Source of the DNA: Roseiarcus sp963751165
Lineage (GTDB): Bacteria > Pseudomonadota > Alphaproteobacteria > Rhizobiales > Beijerinckiaceae
Reading direction: 5' to 3'
Assembly: GCA_963751165.1 (NCBI GenBank)
Contig: CAVVTP010000026.1
Coordinates: 1 to 64,000, forward strand
DNA: 64,000 bases
The notes beneath the pieces were generated by a model. That model saw only the letters and a list, made by a program, of their open reading frames with translations, was not told where the DNA came from and ran no database searches. This document shows, in pieces, positions 44,919-53,140 of the stretch. How positions within the stretch are numbered: the stretch's first letter is position 1; each line of letters starts with the position of its first letter. Both the position numbers and the translations under genes were made by a program.

Positions 44919-45947
44919 ATGCCTATCGACACCAATTTCAAATTTGGTCACGTCGTCGCCGCGCCGCAGGGGCTCGCCCCGGGACTGGCGCCAGCGGACC
45001 CACGCGGTCTCCTCGCGGGGTTCGTTGGCAATCTGCCGCTGGCGCTCCCCGGCCAGGACAACCCGCTCAGGAGCTGGTCGGGGCAAGGCTTCAATTTGAT
45101 CTGGAGACCCAATTTCGGCGGTCAGAACGGCACGAAGGATTTCTTCCTCGAACTCAACGAGACCCAGGAGACCCTCTCCTTCACCGACATCACCGGCAGC
45201 GGAGAGAATATCGGCATCGCCAACCGAGGGGCGTTGCAACCGGACATCCGGCTCGGCGGCATCGCTTATCTGCAACAAGTGACGGATCGCATCAGCGGGG
45301 TCGGACAGCACTTCGAGCCTGGCGTTTGGATCAACGTTCCCAGCACCACCAATCCGCCCGAGCCAGCGAGCGTCGTCCGCATGGGGTCGATCCCCCACGG
45401 CACGACAATAAATCTCGAAGGCATCGTGTTCACCGCGCCGGCGCCCCTGATCGCCAACACAACAATCACGCCCTTCTCGGTTGGAAGTCCAGACGACGGA
45501 GTTACCGGCTTGGTGACCCCGCCTTTCCCGGAGCAAACGCTGGCCAATGTCACCACGTCGCGAACGCCGCCGGCTAGCGTTCCAGACTTGACGCAAGACG
45601 TCCTGACCAATCCGAACCTACTGCTTCAAAACGCCATCAAAGGTCAGAACATCATAAACACGACGGTGCTGATCGTCGCGTCAGACCCAACCCTGTTGCC
45701 TGCGCCAGGAGGGCCGCTGCCAGCCCATGTGACGACCGGCGGCGGCATCGCGGACATAGCTTTCCTGTCGGGAGGAGTGTCCACGGGATTCAATGCGAAT
45801 GTCTTGGCGACAACAGCGACCTTCTGGATCGAAACCGTGCAGAATGCGGACGGCACCCAGTTCCTTCAGCTGCAATATACGCAGCGCGTTCTTCTAGTTT
45901 TCAATGGTCTGGTCTGGCCCCACGTCTCGGTCGCGACCCTGACCTGA
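44919..45947 (+). CDS. Hypothetical beta-rich protein, 342 aa
   Basis: Not recognised. GGAGG precedes the ATG. There is no signal peptide. The N-terminal third is rich in Gly, Pro and Ala; a segment WSGQGFNLIWRP ... FFLELNETQETLSFTDITG reads like antiparallel beta strands of a barrel or lipocalin-like fold. A C-terminal segment (TATFWIETVQNADGTQFLQLQYTQRVLLVFNGLVWPHVSVATL) is again strand-rich. No cysteines are seen. It runs in the same direction as the M4 protease 255 nt downstream and could be a partner or substrate, but nothing proves it. Confidence 0.6.
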   Translation: MPIDTNFKFGHVVAAPQGLAPGLAPADPRGLLAGFVGNLPLALPGQDNPLRSWSGQGFNLIWRPNFGGQNGTKDFFLELNETQETLSFTDITGSGENIGIANRGALQPDIRLGGIAYLQQVTDRISGVGQHFEPGVWINVPSTTNPPEPASVVRMGSIPHGTTINLEGIVFTAPAPLIANTTITPFSVGSPDDGVTGLVTPPFPEQTLANVTTSRTPPASVPDLTQDVLTNPNLLLQNAIKGQNIINTTVLIVASDPTLLPAPGGPLPAHVTTGGGIADIAFLSGGVSTGFNANVLATTATFWIETVQNADGTQFLQLQYTQRVLLVFNGLVWPHVSVATLT

Positions 45948-46202
45948 AGCGCTCGCCCGGCTGGCCCTTCGCCCCTTGAGCGCCGCGAACAGCGGCGCAG
46001 CGTCGGGCGAGCGCCCTATGGGGCGAGTTTTCCCCGGTTCGGGAGAATTTCGTTCCGAAGATAGGGTGCGGCCGGCCGCTCCCCGGAAAGCGCGGATCCT
46101 TGTTTCGCCGAGCGCTCCCAGGGGGACGAATTCGAGCGGGGCGCGCCGCTCCCCGCCCGTGGGGTGGATTAGCCGCCCAGAAAATTTTTCCAGGAGAGAA
46201 CC

Positions 46203-47236
46203 ATGGCGTGCTTCTGCCAAATCATTCCGGACGAAGTGCTCAAACGCTTCTCAAAAGACCCCAGAACTCACCGCCGCGCAACGCAAACATTTCGCTAACG
46301 CCGCCCGGCTTGGAACAGAAATACGAAAATTGCGGAGGCAGGCTGGGAAAGTTACCGCAGTAACGGCTTCGATGGGGTTGGTCGCGGGCGTCGTTCCGGC
46401 GGCGCCAGCAATCACTCTATCTGATTGTCAACATAATCAGACCCTCCCGGGCATACCCGTGGCCGACCCGGCCAATTCCGCTGACGACACAACCAAACGC
46501 GCTTTTGTCGAAACCAGCGCGGTAGCCGATTTCTACAAATCCGTGTTCGGCCGCAATTCGATCGACGGCGCGGGCATCACCATGGCGTCTTCGGTCCACT
46601 ATGGGACGAATTTCAACAACGCCTTCTGGAACGGCTCACGGATGACGTATGGCGACGGCGACAACAACATTTTCATTGACTTCACCAATTCAACCGACGT
46701 TATCGCCCACGAACTGACTCACGGCGTCACCCAGTATTCCCTGCAATTGTCGTACACCAGCGAAGCCGGAGGACTGAACGAACACATGTCCGACGCCTTC
46801 GGCTCGATGTTCCGCCAATGGCGGGCGAATCAGGACGTGACTCAGGCCGACTGGTTGATCGGCAAGGAAATTATCGGACCCGGCGCCGCGCAGCGCGGGT
46901 TTACCTGCTTGCGGGATTTGGCCAGCCCGGGCGCCGCGCACTGCTTGACGCCGCAACCGTTCCACTTCTCGGATTTCCAGATTGGGATGGATCCTCACAT
47001 CAGCAGCGGTATACCGAACCTCGCGTTTTTCACTGCAGCAAAAGCGATTGGCGGCAAGAGCTGGGAAGCCCTTGGCCAAATATGGTACCAAGCTCTGGCG
47101 AACTCCGACCCCAGCCCCAATATGTCGATGCAGAGTTTTGCGAGCCGCACTCGCCAGTTGGCTGGTCAGATAAATCCTTCCCAACGCCAACGTGGCCAAT
47201 GCGATTGACGCCGGTTGGACCGCCGTTGGCCTGTAG
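46203..47236 (+). CDS. Protealysin-like M4 metalloprotease (two frame lesions)
   Basis: The zinc protease shows HELTHGVTQ (zinc ligands and Glu), GGLNEHMSDAFG (third ligand), and DPHISSGIPNLAFF with the catalytic His, then GGKSWEALGQIWYQAL. The N terminus MACFCQIIPDEVLKRFSKD is a short protealysin-type propeptide with no signal sequence. Two one-base insertions interrupt it. One is GAACTC at 46264-46269 (GACTC restores DPRLTAAQRKHFA). The other is near 47171-47180, after which NVANAIDAGWTAVGL, the normal M4 C terminus, appears in another frame. Corrected length is 343 aa. The ATG at 46203 follows CAGGAGAG. A likely inhibitor gene follows 30 nt downstream. Confidence 0.85.
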
Positions 47237-47266
47237 TCTGGCTCCGACAAGCGAGGAAGTGCGGAC

Positions 47267-47551
47267 GTGCCTAAACTGTCGATCGAGCGACTGGGGGGAC
47301 TAGCGGGCTTCGGCGTAAGCCCGAACATTAAGAGCGAGGGCGAGGTCAATTCTTCCGATCTATCGCCCGAAGATCAGGCTAAGGTCGAAAAGTTGTTTGA
47401 AAGCGGCAGCGTGCCGCCGGCGAAGAACACCAATGATGTCTTTAGCTACCGCATTACCCGCCAAAAGGATGGGCGCAGCCAGACCATACAAGTCCCGGAA
47501 AGTCTCGTGCCCGCAGCTTTGGCCTCGAGCGTCAAGGATACGTTGAGGTAG
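47267..47551 (+). CDS. Emfourin-like inhibitor of M4 proteases
   Basis: The 94-aa protein begins LSIERLGGLAGFG and later has LSPEDQAKVEKLFESG, DVFSYRITRQKDGRSQTIQVPESLVPAAL. This order of features (opening strand with GGLAG, a short helix, FxYRI strand, then IxVPEsxxPxxL) fits emfourin, the proteinaceous inhibitor encoded beside protealysin in enterobacteria. It is a GTG start with GAGGAAG upstream. The position 30 nt after the protease gene supports the assignment. It would act in the cytoplasm to keep the protease silent. Confidence 0.78.
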   Translation: MPKLSIERLGGLAGFGVSPNIKSEGEVNSSDLSPEDQAKVEKLFESGSVPPAKNTNDVFSYRITRQKDGRSQTIQVPESLVPAALASSVKDTLR

Positions 47552-47683
47552 CTTTCGGCGCGCGAACTATGGTTCTGCTCTGGGGGCAGCCGCAAGGCTT
47601 CGTTTTCCTGGGGTCGAAAGAGGCGCTTCCATCGAGGACGCGATCCCGAGAAAAGGCTGCATTCGAATCTCGGGGACTTGCTA

Positions 47684-48577
47684 GGGGGTGTGTTCAGTTA
47701 AGGAGGATGACGGCGCAGGCGAATTGAACCCCGGCGAGGAAAATCTTATCGAGCTTGTCGTAGCGCGTGGCGATGGCGCGGAAATGTTTGAGCTTGTTGA
47801 AGAAACGCTCAATGAGATTGCGTTCGCAGTAGAGGATGAAATCGCACGGGCGCGGGGTTTTTCGGTTTGATTTGGGTGGGATGACTGGGGTGATCGCTCG
47901 AGCATTGAGAGCGCTGATGAAGGAGTCGGCGTCGAAGGCCTTGTCGCCGATCAGGGCGTGGGGATCGAGGGCTTCGATCAGAGCTTCGGCGCAAGTCAGA
48001 TCGTGATCCTGGCCCGGGCTGAGCATGGTCCCGACGGGATTGCCGAGGGCGTCGACAACCGCGTGGATTTTGGTGGTCAATCCGCCGCGGGATCGGCCGA
48101 TGGCTTGCGCGCCCTCTTTTTTGGGCGCCCGCGCTATGCTGATGAGCGCGCACGATGGTGGCGTCGATCATCATGTACTCGTTGTCGTGGTCGTCGGATA
48201 AGAGCTTGAAAACCCGCTCGAAAACGCCGCTCTTGGCCCATCGGTTGAAGCGCTGGTAGACGATCTTCCAGTCGCCGAAGCGCTCGGGCAGATCGCGCCA
48301 CGGGACACCGGCTCGAAACCTGAAAAGAACAGCTTCGACGAACAGCCGATTGTCCGCCGCAGTGCCGCCCACATGGCCTTCGCGGCCCGGCAGAATGTCT
48401 TTGATCCGATCCCACTGGTCGTCGCGCAGGGAATATCGTCGCATCGGTCAGCCCCTCCTAAAGGCCGACCTCTCACGAGTCAGACATTTGCTGATTCGGG
48501 AATCCCTCTCCTATCCAAAACACAAAACGTTCCGCCTCCGATTCCAATCCGTTCTCAATTCAAATGAAGACAGGCCC
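47684..48577 (-). mobile_element. IS5-family (IS427 group) insertion sequence, 894 bp
   Basis: Imperfect terminal repeats start GGGGGTGTGTTCA at the left and, on the minus strand, GGGCCTGTCTTCA at the right. TA flanks both ends (47682-47683 and 48578-48579) as a probable target duplication. The content is one transposase gene in two overlapping frames. Confidence 0.85.
47694..48444 (-). CDS. IS427-group transposase with programmed -1 frameshift
   Basis: The first frame (48444 downwards) encodes MRRYSLRDDQWDRIKDILPGR, WRDLPERFGDWKIVYQRFNRW and MIDATIVRAHQHSAG, with the first Asp. The second frame supplies TTKIHAVVDALGNP, LIGDKAFDAD (second Asp) and ERNLIERFFNKLKHFRAIATRYDK (Glu). They join at an A AAA AAG heptamer at about 48113-48120, inside a GCGCCC/GGGCGC hairpin. 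This is the usual slippery site of the group, so the split is normal and not a lesion. Confidence 0.88.
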
Positions 48578-48678
48578 TAATATAGAAACTTTCGGCTCAC
48601 CATGTCAGGCGGCCCCGCCATATGGCGGATGAGGCTTGATTCCATCCGCCCACCTCAGTCCGGCGAGGAATGAAGGCT

Positions 48679-49119
48679 ATGGCGGTCGTTGAACCCAATT
48701 CTATTCCCGAAGGCCTTGCATTCGACGACGTGCTGCTGCGTCCGGGACTGAGCGCGGTGACGCCGAGCGCGACGAATATCGGCGCGCGGCTCACCCGGAC
48801 GATTCGCCTCAATCTGCCGATCATTTCCGCGGCCACGCACACCGTCACCGAGGTGCGGCTTGCGATCGCCATGGCCCAGGCCGGCGGCATCGGCGTCATC
48901 CACTGCAATCTGCAGCGGAGGAGCAGGCCGAGGAGGTGCGCAAGGTCAACCGGTTCGAGAGCGGAATGGTCGTCGATCCGATCACCATCTTTCCCGACGC
49001 GACGCTCGCCGACGCGCTGACGCTCATGCGCCGCGCCTCGATCTCGGGGATTGGACGGCAAGCCCGCCAAGCTCATCGGCATCTCCACCAATCGCGACGC
49101 GCGCTTCGCCCACGATCCG
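48679..49119 (+). pseudogene. Truncated guaB (IMP dehydrogenase) fragment
   Basis: The fragment matches residues 1 to about 150 of the intact guaB at 53141: IPEGLAFDDVLLRPG, LAIAMAQAGGIGVIH, EEVRKVNRFESGMVVDPITI, then ATLADALTLMRRASISGIG, and TNRDARFAHDPRQ-like residues. At least two frame changes (about 48905-48925 and 49055-49060) break it. It carries C-for-R in GGIGVIHCNL and T-for-D in AATHTV. At 49119 it is fused to a copied SDR tail at the shared bases CGC(C/T)AG. Confidence 0.85.
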
Positions 49120-49827
49120 CGCCAGCGACGAGGCTTCCTTCCTGACCGGGGTTATCCTTGAGGTCGACGGCGGGCGCTGCATCTGATGGAAGAGCCGCCG
49201 GGCCTCAAAGGACAGTCGCGCTTGGCTTCCAACGAAGGATGAAATTGGCGCAAAGGCGCTTCAGAACGCGCCGGCTCACTCGGTAATAAAGAACGTCGCG
49301 ACCTTCGCCTCGAGGCCCGGCGGGTCGAGCCGCAGGAGACCGTCGCGCAAGATCCGTGTTTCGATCGCGTCCCTCCCGCGCCTGTGGTGGATCATCACCC
49401 GTCGGTCCGGGTCGACGATCAGATAGTGCTCGACGCTCGGAAGCGAGAAATAGCCGTCCAGCTTGACCCCATGATCGTCCGCCGCTGTGCTCGGCGACAG
49501 GACTTCCACCACGACGATCGGATTTGGGATTTCCATCGTGTCGAGATCGGGCGGGGAGGGACAGACGACCAGCGCGTCCGGCTCGAAAGCGGTGCGCGCG
49601 CTGATCCGGACCGTCATTCCGTCCGGAAACATCCGGCAGGGCAGGCCGACATCGAGGATTGCGGCTTCCAGAGCCTTTTGCGCCGCGTATTTCGTCAGCG
49701 CGTGAGCGGCTCGCTCCGGCGCCATCAGGACGGGCCGCCCTTCGCGCAACTCCCACCGTCCGTCCCTGCCCTCAGTCCACTGAAGGAAGGCGTCAACGTC
49801 AAGGTCGCTTTTCACCGCATCCGCCAT
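49120..49827. repeat. Segmental duplication, copy 2
   Basis: Direct copy of 43906-44616, beginning inside the SDR coding sequence (SDEASFLTGVILEVDGGRCI is re-encoded at about 49124-49186) and covering the Uma2 gene. This copy of Uma2 is intact. Confidence 0.85.
49276..49827 (-). CDS. Uma2-family (DUF820) putative endonuclease
   Basis: The 183-aa protein has the PD-(D/E)XK-like core of the family: RTAFEPDALVVCPSPP (Asp), PIVVVEVLSPSTAADDHGVKLDGYFSLPSVEHYLIVDP (Glu-Val-Leu-Ser with downstream Lys). Uma2 proteins are abundant in cyanobacteria and Rhizobiales, and their biological role is unsettled. The start MADAVKSDLDVDAFLQW is typical. It is transcribed towards the guaB/SDR chimera and is the intact partner of the pseudogene at 44062. 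Confidence 0.82.
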   Translation of the reverse strand: MADAVKSDLDVDAFLQWTEGRDGRWELREGRPVLMAPERAAHALTKYAAQKALEAAILDVGLPCRMFPDGMTVRISARTAFEPDALVVCPSPPDLDTMEIPNPIVVVEVLSPSTAADDHGVKLDGYFSLPSVEHYLIVDPDRRVMIHHRRGRDAIETRILRDGLLRLDPPGLEAKVATFFITE

Positions 49828-50090
49828 TGCATTATCCTAGCACCGATGAGCATGAACCGCGAAGTCGCGCTAAAAATCCGGAGCCTCACGCCGAATTCGC
49901 AGCGAGTGTCGAAGGCAGAAGCAGGCGCAAGCGGTTCCGGCCGAAGGAGGCGCCATCATTTCGTCGCAGTACTGCTGAAATCGATCTCCGAGCCAATGTT
50001 GAAGTTGTTCCCATTGCTAGGAAGGCACTGTCTGAGGGTCGACGTCGCTGAGCCGCGACCGCCCGGATCGGGCGTTTTGCGCGATTTTGA

Positions 50091-52382
50091 ATGAGCAGAG
50101 ACGGGCCGTCCAAATCGGCCAATTTCCTGGCCAGCGGGCAGGGTCCTCTGCGGTCCGCCGCCACGCGGCTATGGCGCATGCCTTCGGTCCGCTACTCCCT
50201 TCTCGGGCTCGCCGCGCTGGCGGTGATCATAGCCGCTATGACCCAGATGGCTTCGCTGATCATCGACCAATGGTCGCAGCGCGACATCGAGTTGCGCGCG
50301 CGCCTCGTTTATCGCTCCATTCGGGAGCGCGTTGCGACGGGGCTCGCGGCAAAACCCGAAAGCGATCTCAAACCGTTCTTCGAGCAACTGGCGGAGGATG
50401 AGCGGCTGCTGGCTCTCGGCTTCTGCAGCGCCAGCGGCAAGATGTTCTACGCCACAAAGGAAATGCCGAGCGAGGCGCATTGTCCGAAACCTCCGCTTCC
50501 CAAGGTCGATACGTTCAAAGTCGTCCACGGCGACGGCCCTCCCGTCGCGCTCGCGCTCTTCCCGCTTCCGCCGAAGGAGGGTCAGGGTTCGCTGCTCGTC
50601 GTCCACGATCTGACGTTCATCGAACATCGAGCGCACGAGGCCGAATTCTATATGGCGCTCGCCCTCATCGGCGTCGCCGCCGGGATCGGGTTGCTCGCGA
50701 CGGCGATCGTGCTCGCCTTGTTCAGAGGGTGGACGAGGTCACTTCGCCTCGCGATCGCCAATTTCAATCTGGGGCGCGCCGACTATGGCGGTCGACACAA
50801 CGAGCTGCCGATCGGGCGGGACATCGAGGCCATGCTGTCCGAGCTTCGGCTCGAGCGAAAATACGCCGACGGCATTTACGTGGAATGGTCGCCGAAAACG
50901 CTGCATCAGCTTCTCGATCAGGATCTGCCGGGCGCCCAGGTCATCGTCGTCTCGAACCGGGAGCCCTATATTCACAACCGGCTCGACGGCCGGATCGTGC
51001 TCCAGACCCCGGCGAGCGGCCTAGTCTCCGCGCTCGAGCCGGTCATGCGCGCCTGCGGCGGAGTGTGGGTCGCCCACGGGTCGGGCTCCGCAGACCGGGA
51101 CGTGGTCGACGACCGTGATCGGGTCGCCGTGCCGCCGGACAATCCGGCCTATGTGTTGCGACGGGTCTGGGTCAGCGACGAGGAGCAGGACGGCTACTAT
51201 TACGGCCTGGCCAACGAGGGTCTCTGGCCGCTTTGCCATATCGCCTTTGTGAGACCGACCTTCCGCGAACGGGACTGGGCCTATTATCTCGCGGTGAACG
51301 AGCGCTTCGCAGACGTCGTCGCCCAGGAGGCAGCGCGTGAGGACCCCATTATCCTTGTGCAGGACTATCACTTCGCCGTCCTGCCGCGCATGCTGCGCAA
51401 GCGGCTGCCGCGGGCGACGATCATTGCGTTCTGGCACATTCCATGGCCGAACCCGGAAACCTTCGGCATCTGTCCCTGGCGGGACCAGATCATCGACGGG
51501 CTGCTCGGAAGCTCGATCCTTGGATTTCACACCCAGTTTCATTGCAACAACTTCATCGAGGCAGTGGACCGCTTCATGGAGAGCCGCATCGACCGCGAGC
51601 GAAGCTCGGTGACCCAGGGAGGGCATGAGACTCTGGTGCGGCCCTATCCCATCTCGATCGAGTGGCCACCTGCGGCGCTGGCCGGCCAGGCCCCGGCCGA
51701 GGAGTGCCGCCAGGTCGTGAAGAGCCGGTTGCGATTGGACGACGTTGTGCGGATCGGAGTTGGGATCGAGCGCTTCGACTATACCAAAGGCATTCTTGAC
51801 CGCATGCGGGCGGTCGATGTTCTGCTGGAGTCTCATCCAGAGTGGCGAGGCAAGTTTGTTTTTGTGCAGGCCGCCGCCCCAACTCGCAGTAAGCTCAGCG
51901 TCTACAAAGAGCTGCAGACGGAGGCCATTCGTGAGGCCGAGGCGATCAACGCGCGCTGGGGTGACGGCTCGTACAAACCGATCATACTCTCCGTTCGCCA
52001 CCACGAGCCGGCCGAGGTCTTCGAGCTTTTCCGAGCAGCGGACCTGTGCATCGTCTCCAGCCTGCACGACGGCATGAATCTGGTCGCCAAGGAATTCGTC
52101 GCCGCCCGCGACGACGAGAAGGGCGTCCTCATCTTGTCGAGCTTCGCCGGCGCCTCGCGCGAACTCTCGGAAGCGCTGATCGTCAACCCTTACGACACTT
52201 ACGCAATGGCCGAGGCCATCAACACGGCTCTCAGGATGGATCCCGGAGTCCAGCGCGAGCGGATACGCGAGATGCGTGATCTCGTCCGACAACGAAACGT
52301 CTATCGCTGGGCGGCCCAGATGCTGCTGGACGCCGCGCGCCTCCGGCGGCGCGTGAGCATCGACGCTGCGGAGGGGATCTAG
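50091..52382 (+). CDS. Membrane-anchored trehalose-6-phosphate synthase with sensor-like N terminus
   Basis: Residues 282-750 form a GT20 trehalose-phosphate synthase: VIVVSNREPYIHN, a WVAHGSG segment, DYHFAVLPRMLR, FWHIPWP, ERFDYTKGI and LHDGMNLVAKEFVA are all present, so catalysis from UDP-glucose and glucose-6-phosphate is expected. The first 280 residues are unlike OtsA. They contain a transmembrane helix at about 36-58, a periplasmic domain of about 125 residues with two Cys, a second helix at about 187-211 and a HAMP-like linker. This is the layout of a chemoreceptor or histidine kinase input module. No phosphatase gene is adjacent. Confidence 0.87.
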   Translation: MSRDGPSKSANFLASGQGPLRSAATRLWRMPSVRYSLLGLAALAVIIAAMTQMASLIIDQWSQRDIELRARLVYRSIRERVATGLAAKPESDLKPFFEQLAEDERLLALGFCSASGKMFYATKEMPSEAHCPKPPLPKVDTFKVVHGDGPPVALALFPLPPKEGQGSLLVVHDLTFIEHRAHEAEFYMALALIGVAAGIGLLATAIVLALFRGWTRSLRLAIANFNLGRADYGGRHNELPIGRDIEAMLSELRLERKYADGIYVEWSPKTLHQLLDQDLPGAQVIVVSNREPYIHNRLDGRIVLQTPASGLVSALEPVMRACGGVWVAHGSGSADRDVVDDRDRVAVPPDNPAYVLRRVWVSDEEQDGYYYGLANEGLWPLCHIAFVRPTFRERDWAYYLAVNERFADVVAQEAAREDPIILVQDYHFAVLPRMLRKRLPRATIIAFWHIPWPNPETFGICPWRDQIIDGLLGSSILGFHTQFHCNNFIEAVDRFMESRIDRERSSVTQGGHETLVRPYPISIEWPPAALAGQAPAEECRQVVKSRLRLDDVVRIGVGIERFDYTKGILDRMRAVDVLLESHPEWRGKFVFVQAAAPTRSKLSVYKELQTEAIREAEAINARWGDGSYKPIILSVRHHEPAEVFELFRAADLCIVSSLHDGMNLVAKEFVAARDDEKGVLILSSFAGASRELSEALIVNPYDTYAMAEAINTALRMDPGVQRERIREMRDLVRQRNVYRWAAQMLLDAARLRRRVSIDAAEGI

Positions 52383-52663
52383 CGAAGGTCCCGACGGCGA
52401 CCCGTCGGGCAACGTATTCGCCGCTCGTCCCAGCACGGTGGAAGAGGAGCTGCTTCTCCATCTGCAATAATTAACGAATCAAGCTAGAGTATTATTATCT
52501 CCCTTGCCGCGCCGAACCAAGCTATCGGGGTCAACTCTTCCTGATAGATCATTGTGACGCCGGCCATTGCTGCAAACGTCCTACTCTCGCCATCCTCAGG
52601 GCGAAGTTTTGCTTTAGGGCGCAACGTGGGGACGATAGTAGGCGGGAGTTAGAGGAGTTTGAA

Positions 52664-52966
52664 ATGACGCAGCATGCGCTTTACGTCCAACTCGAAGCCA
52701 AGCCCGGCAAGGAGCAGGAGGTCGCATCCTTCCTCTCCAGCGCGCGTTCGATGGTCAACGATGAGCCCGACACCACCGCCTGGTTCGCCATCCGGATGGG
52801 ACCGAGGACATTCGGCATCTTCGACGCGTTCGCCAACGAGCGCGGCCGCGACGCCCATCTCCAGGGCAAGGTCGCGAAAGAGCTGATGTCGAAGGCGCCG
52901 CAGTTGTTCACCAAGACGCCGGAGATCCAGCGGATCGACGTGCTCGCCGACAAGCTGCCCAACTAG
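52664..52966 (+). CDS. Antibiotic biosynthesis monooxygenase-fold protein
   Basis: The 100-aa protein has the dimeric ferredoxin-like ABM fold: LYVQLEAKPGKEQEVASFL at the N terminus, DTTAWFAIRMGPRTFGIFDAFAN in the middle and HLQGKVAKEL. Members include quinol monooxygenases and heme-degrading enzymes, but most are uncharacterised. GGAG sits about 12 nt before the ATG at 52664. A strong hairpin follows the gene. Confidence 0.82.
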   Translation: MTQHALYVQLEAKPGKEQEVASFLSSARSMVNDEPDTTAWFAIRMGPRTFGIFDAFANERGRDAHLQGKVAKELMSKAPQLFTKTPEIQRIDVLADKLPN

Positions 52967-53006
52967 CGTGAACCAGCGCCGCGCGGGAATCGCGCGTGTC
53001 TGATGG

Positions 53007-53035
53007 AAGCGCGGCGGAACCCTTCCGCCGCGCTT
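53007..53035 (+). terminator. Strong hairpin terminator after the ABM-fold gene
   Basis: AAGCGCGGCGGAA and TTCCGCCGCGCTT form a perfect 13-bp stem around CCC, followed by a short T-rich stretch (TCGCTT). Confidence 0.75.
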
Positions 53036-53140
53036 TCGCTTAAGAGAAGCCCTTCGCGTTCTATGAACTTCGCGCCGCCCATGTTAGGCAGCCGCGCCAA
53101 GCGGCGACTTCGGCCGTGAGTCGGACGAAGGATGACGGCG

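Noticed and set aside
47655..47683. TTCGAATC-like block resembling a tRNA T loop
   Set aside because: No acceptor, D or anticodon stems can be drawn around it.
47694..48444. IS427 transposase as a frameshifted pseudogene
   Set aside because: The break falls on a classic A AAA AAG slippery site with a flanking stem, normal for this group.
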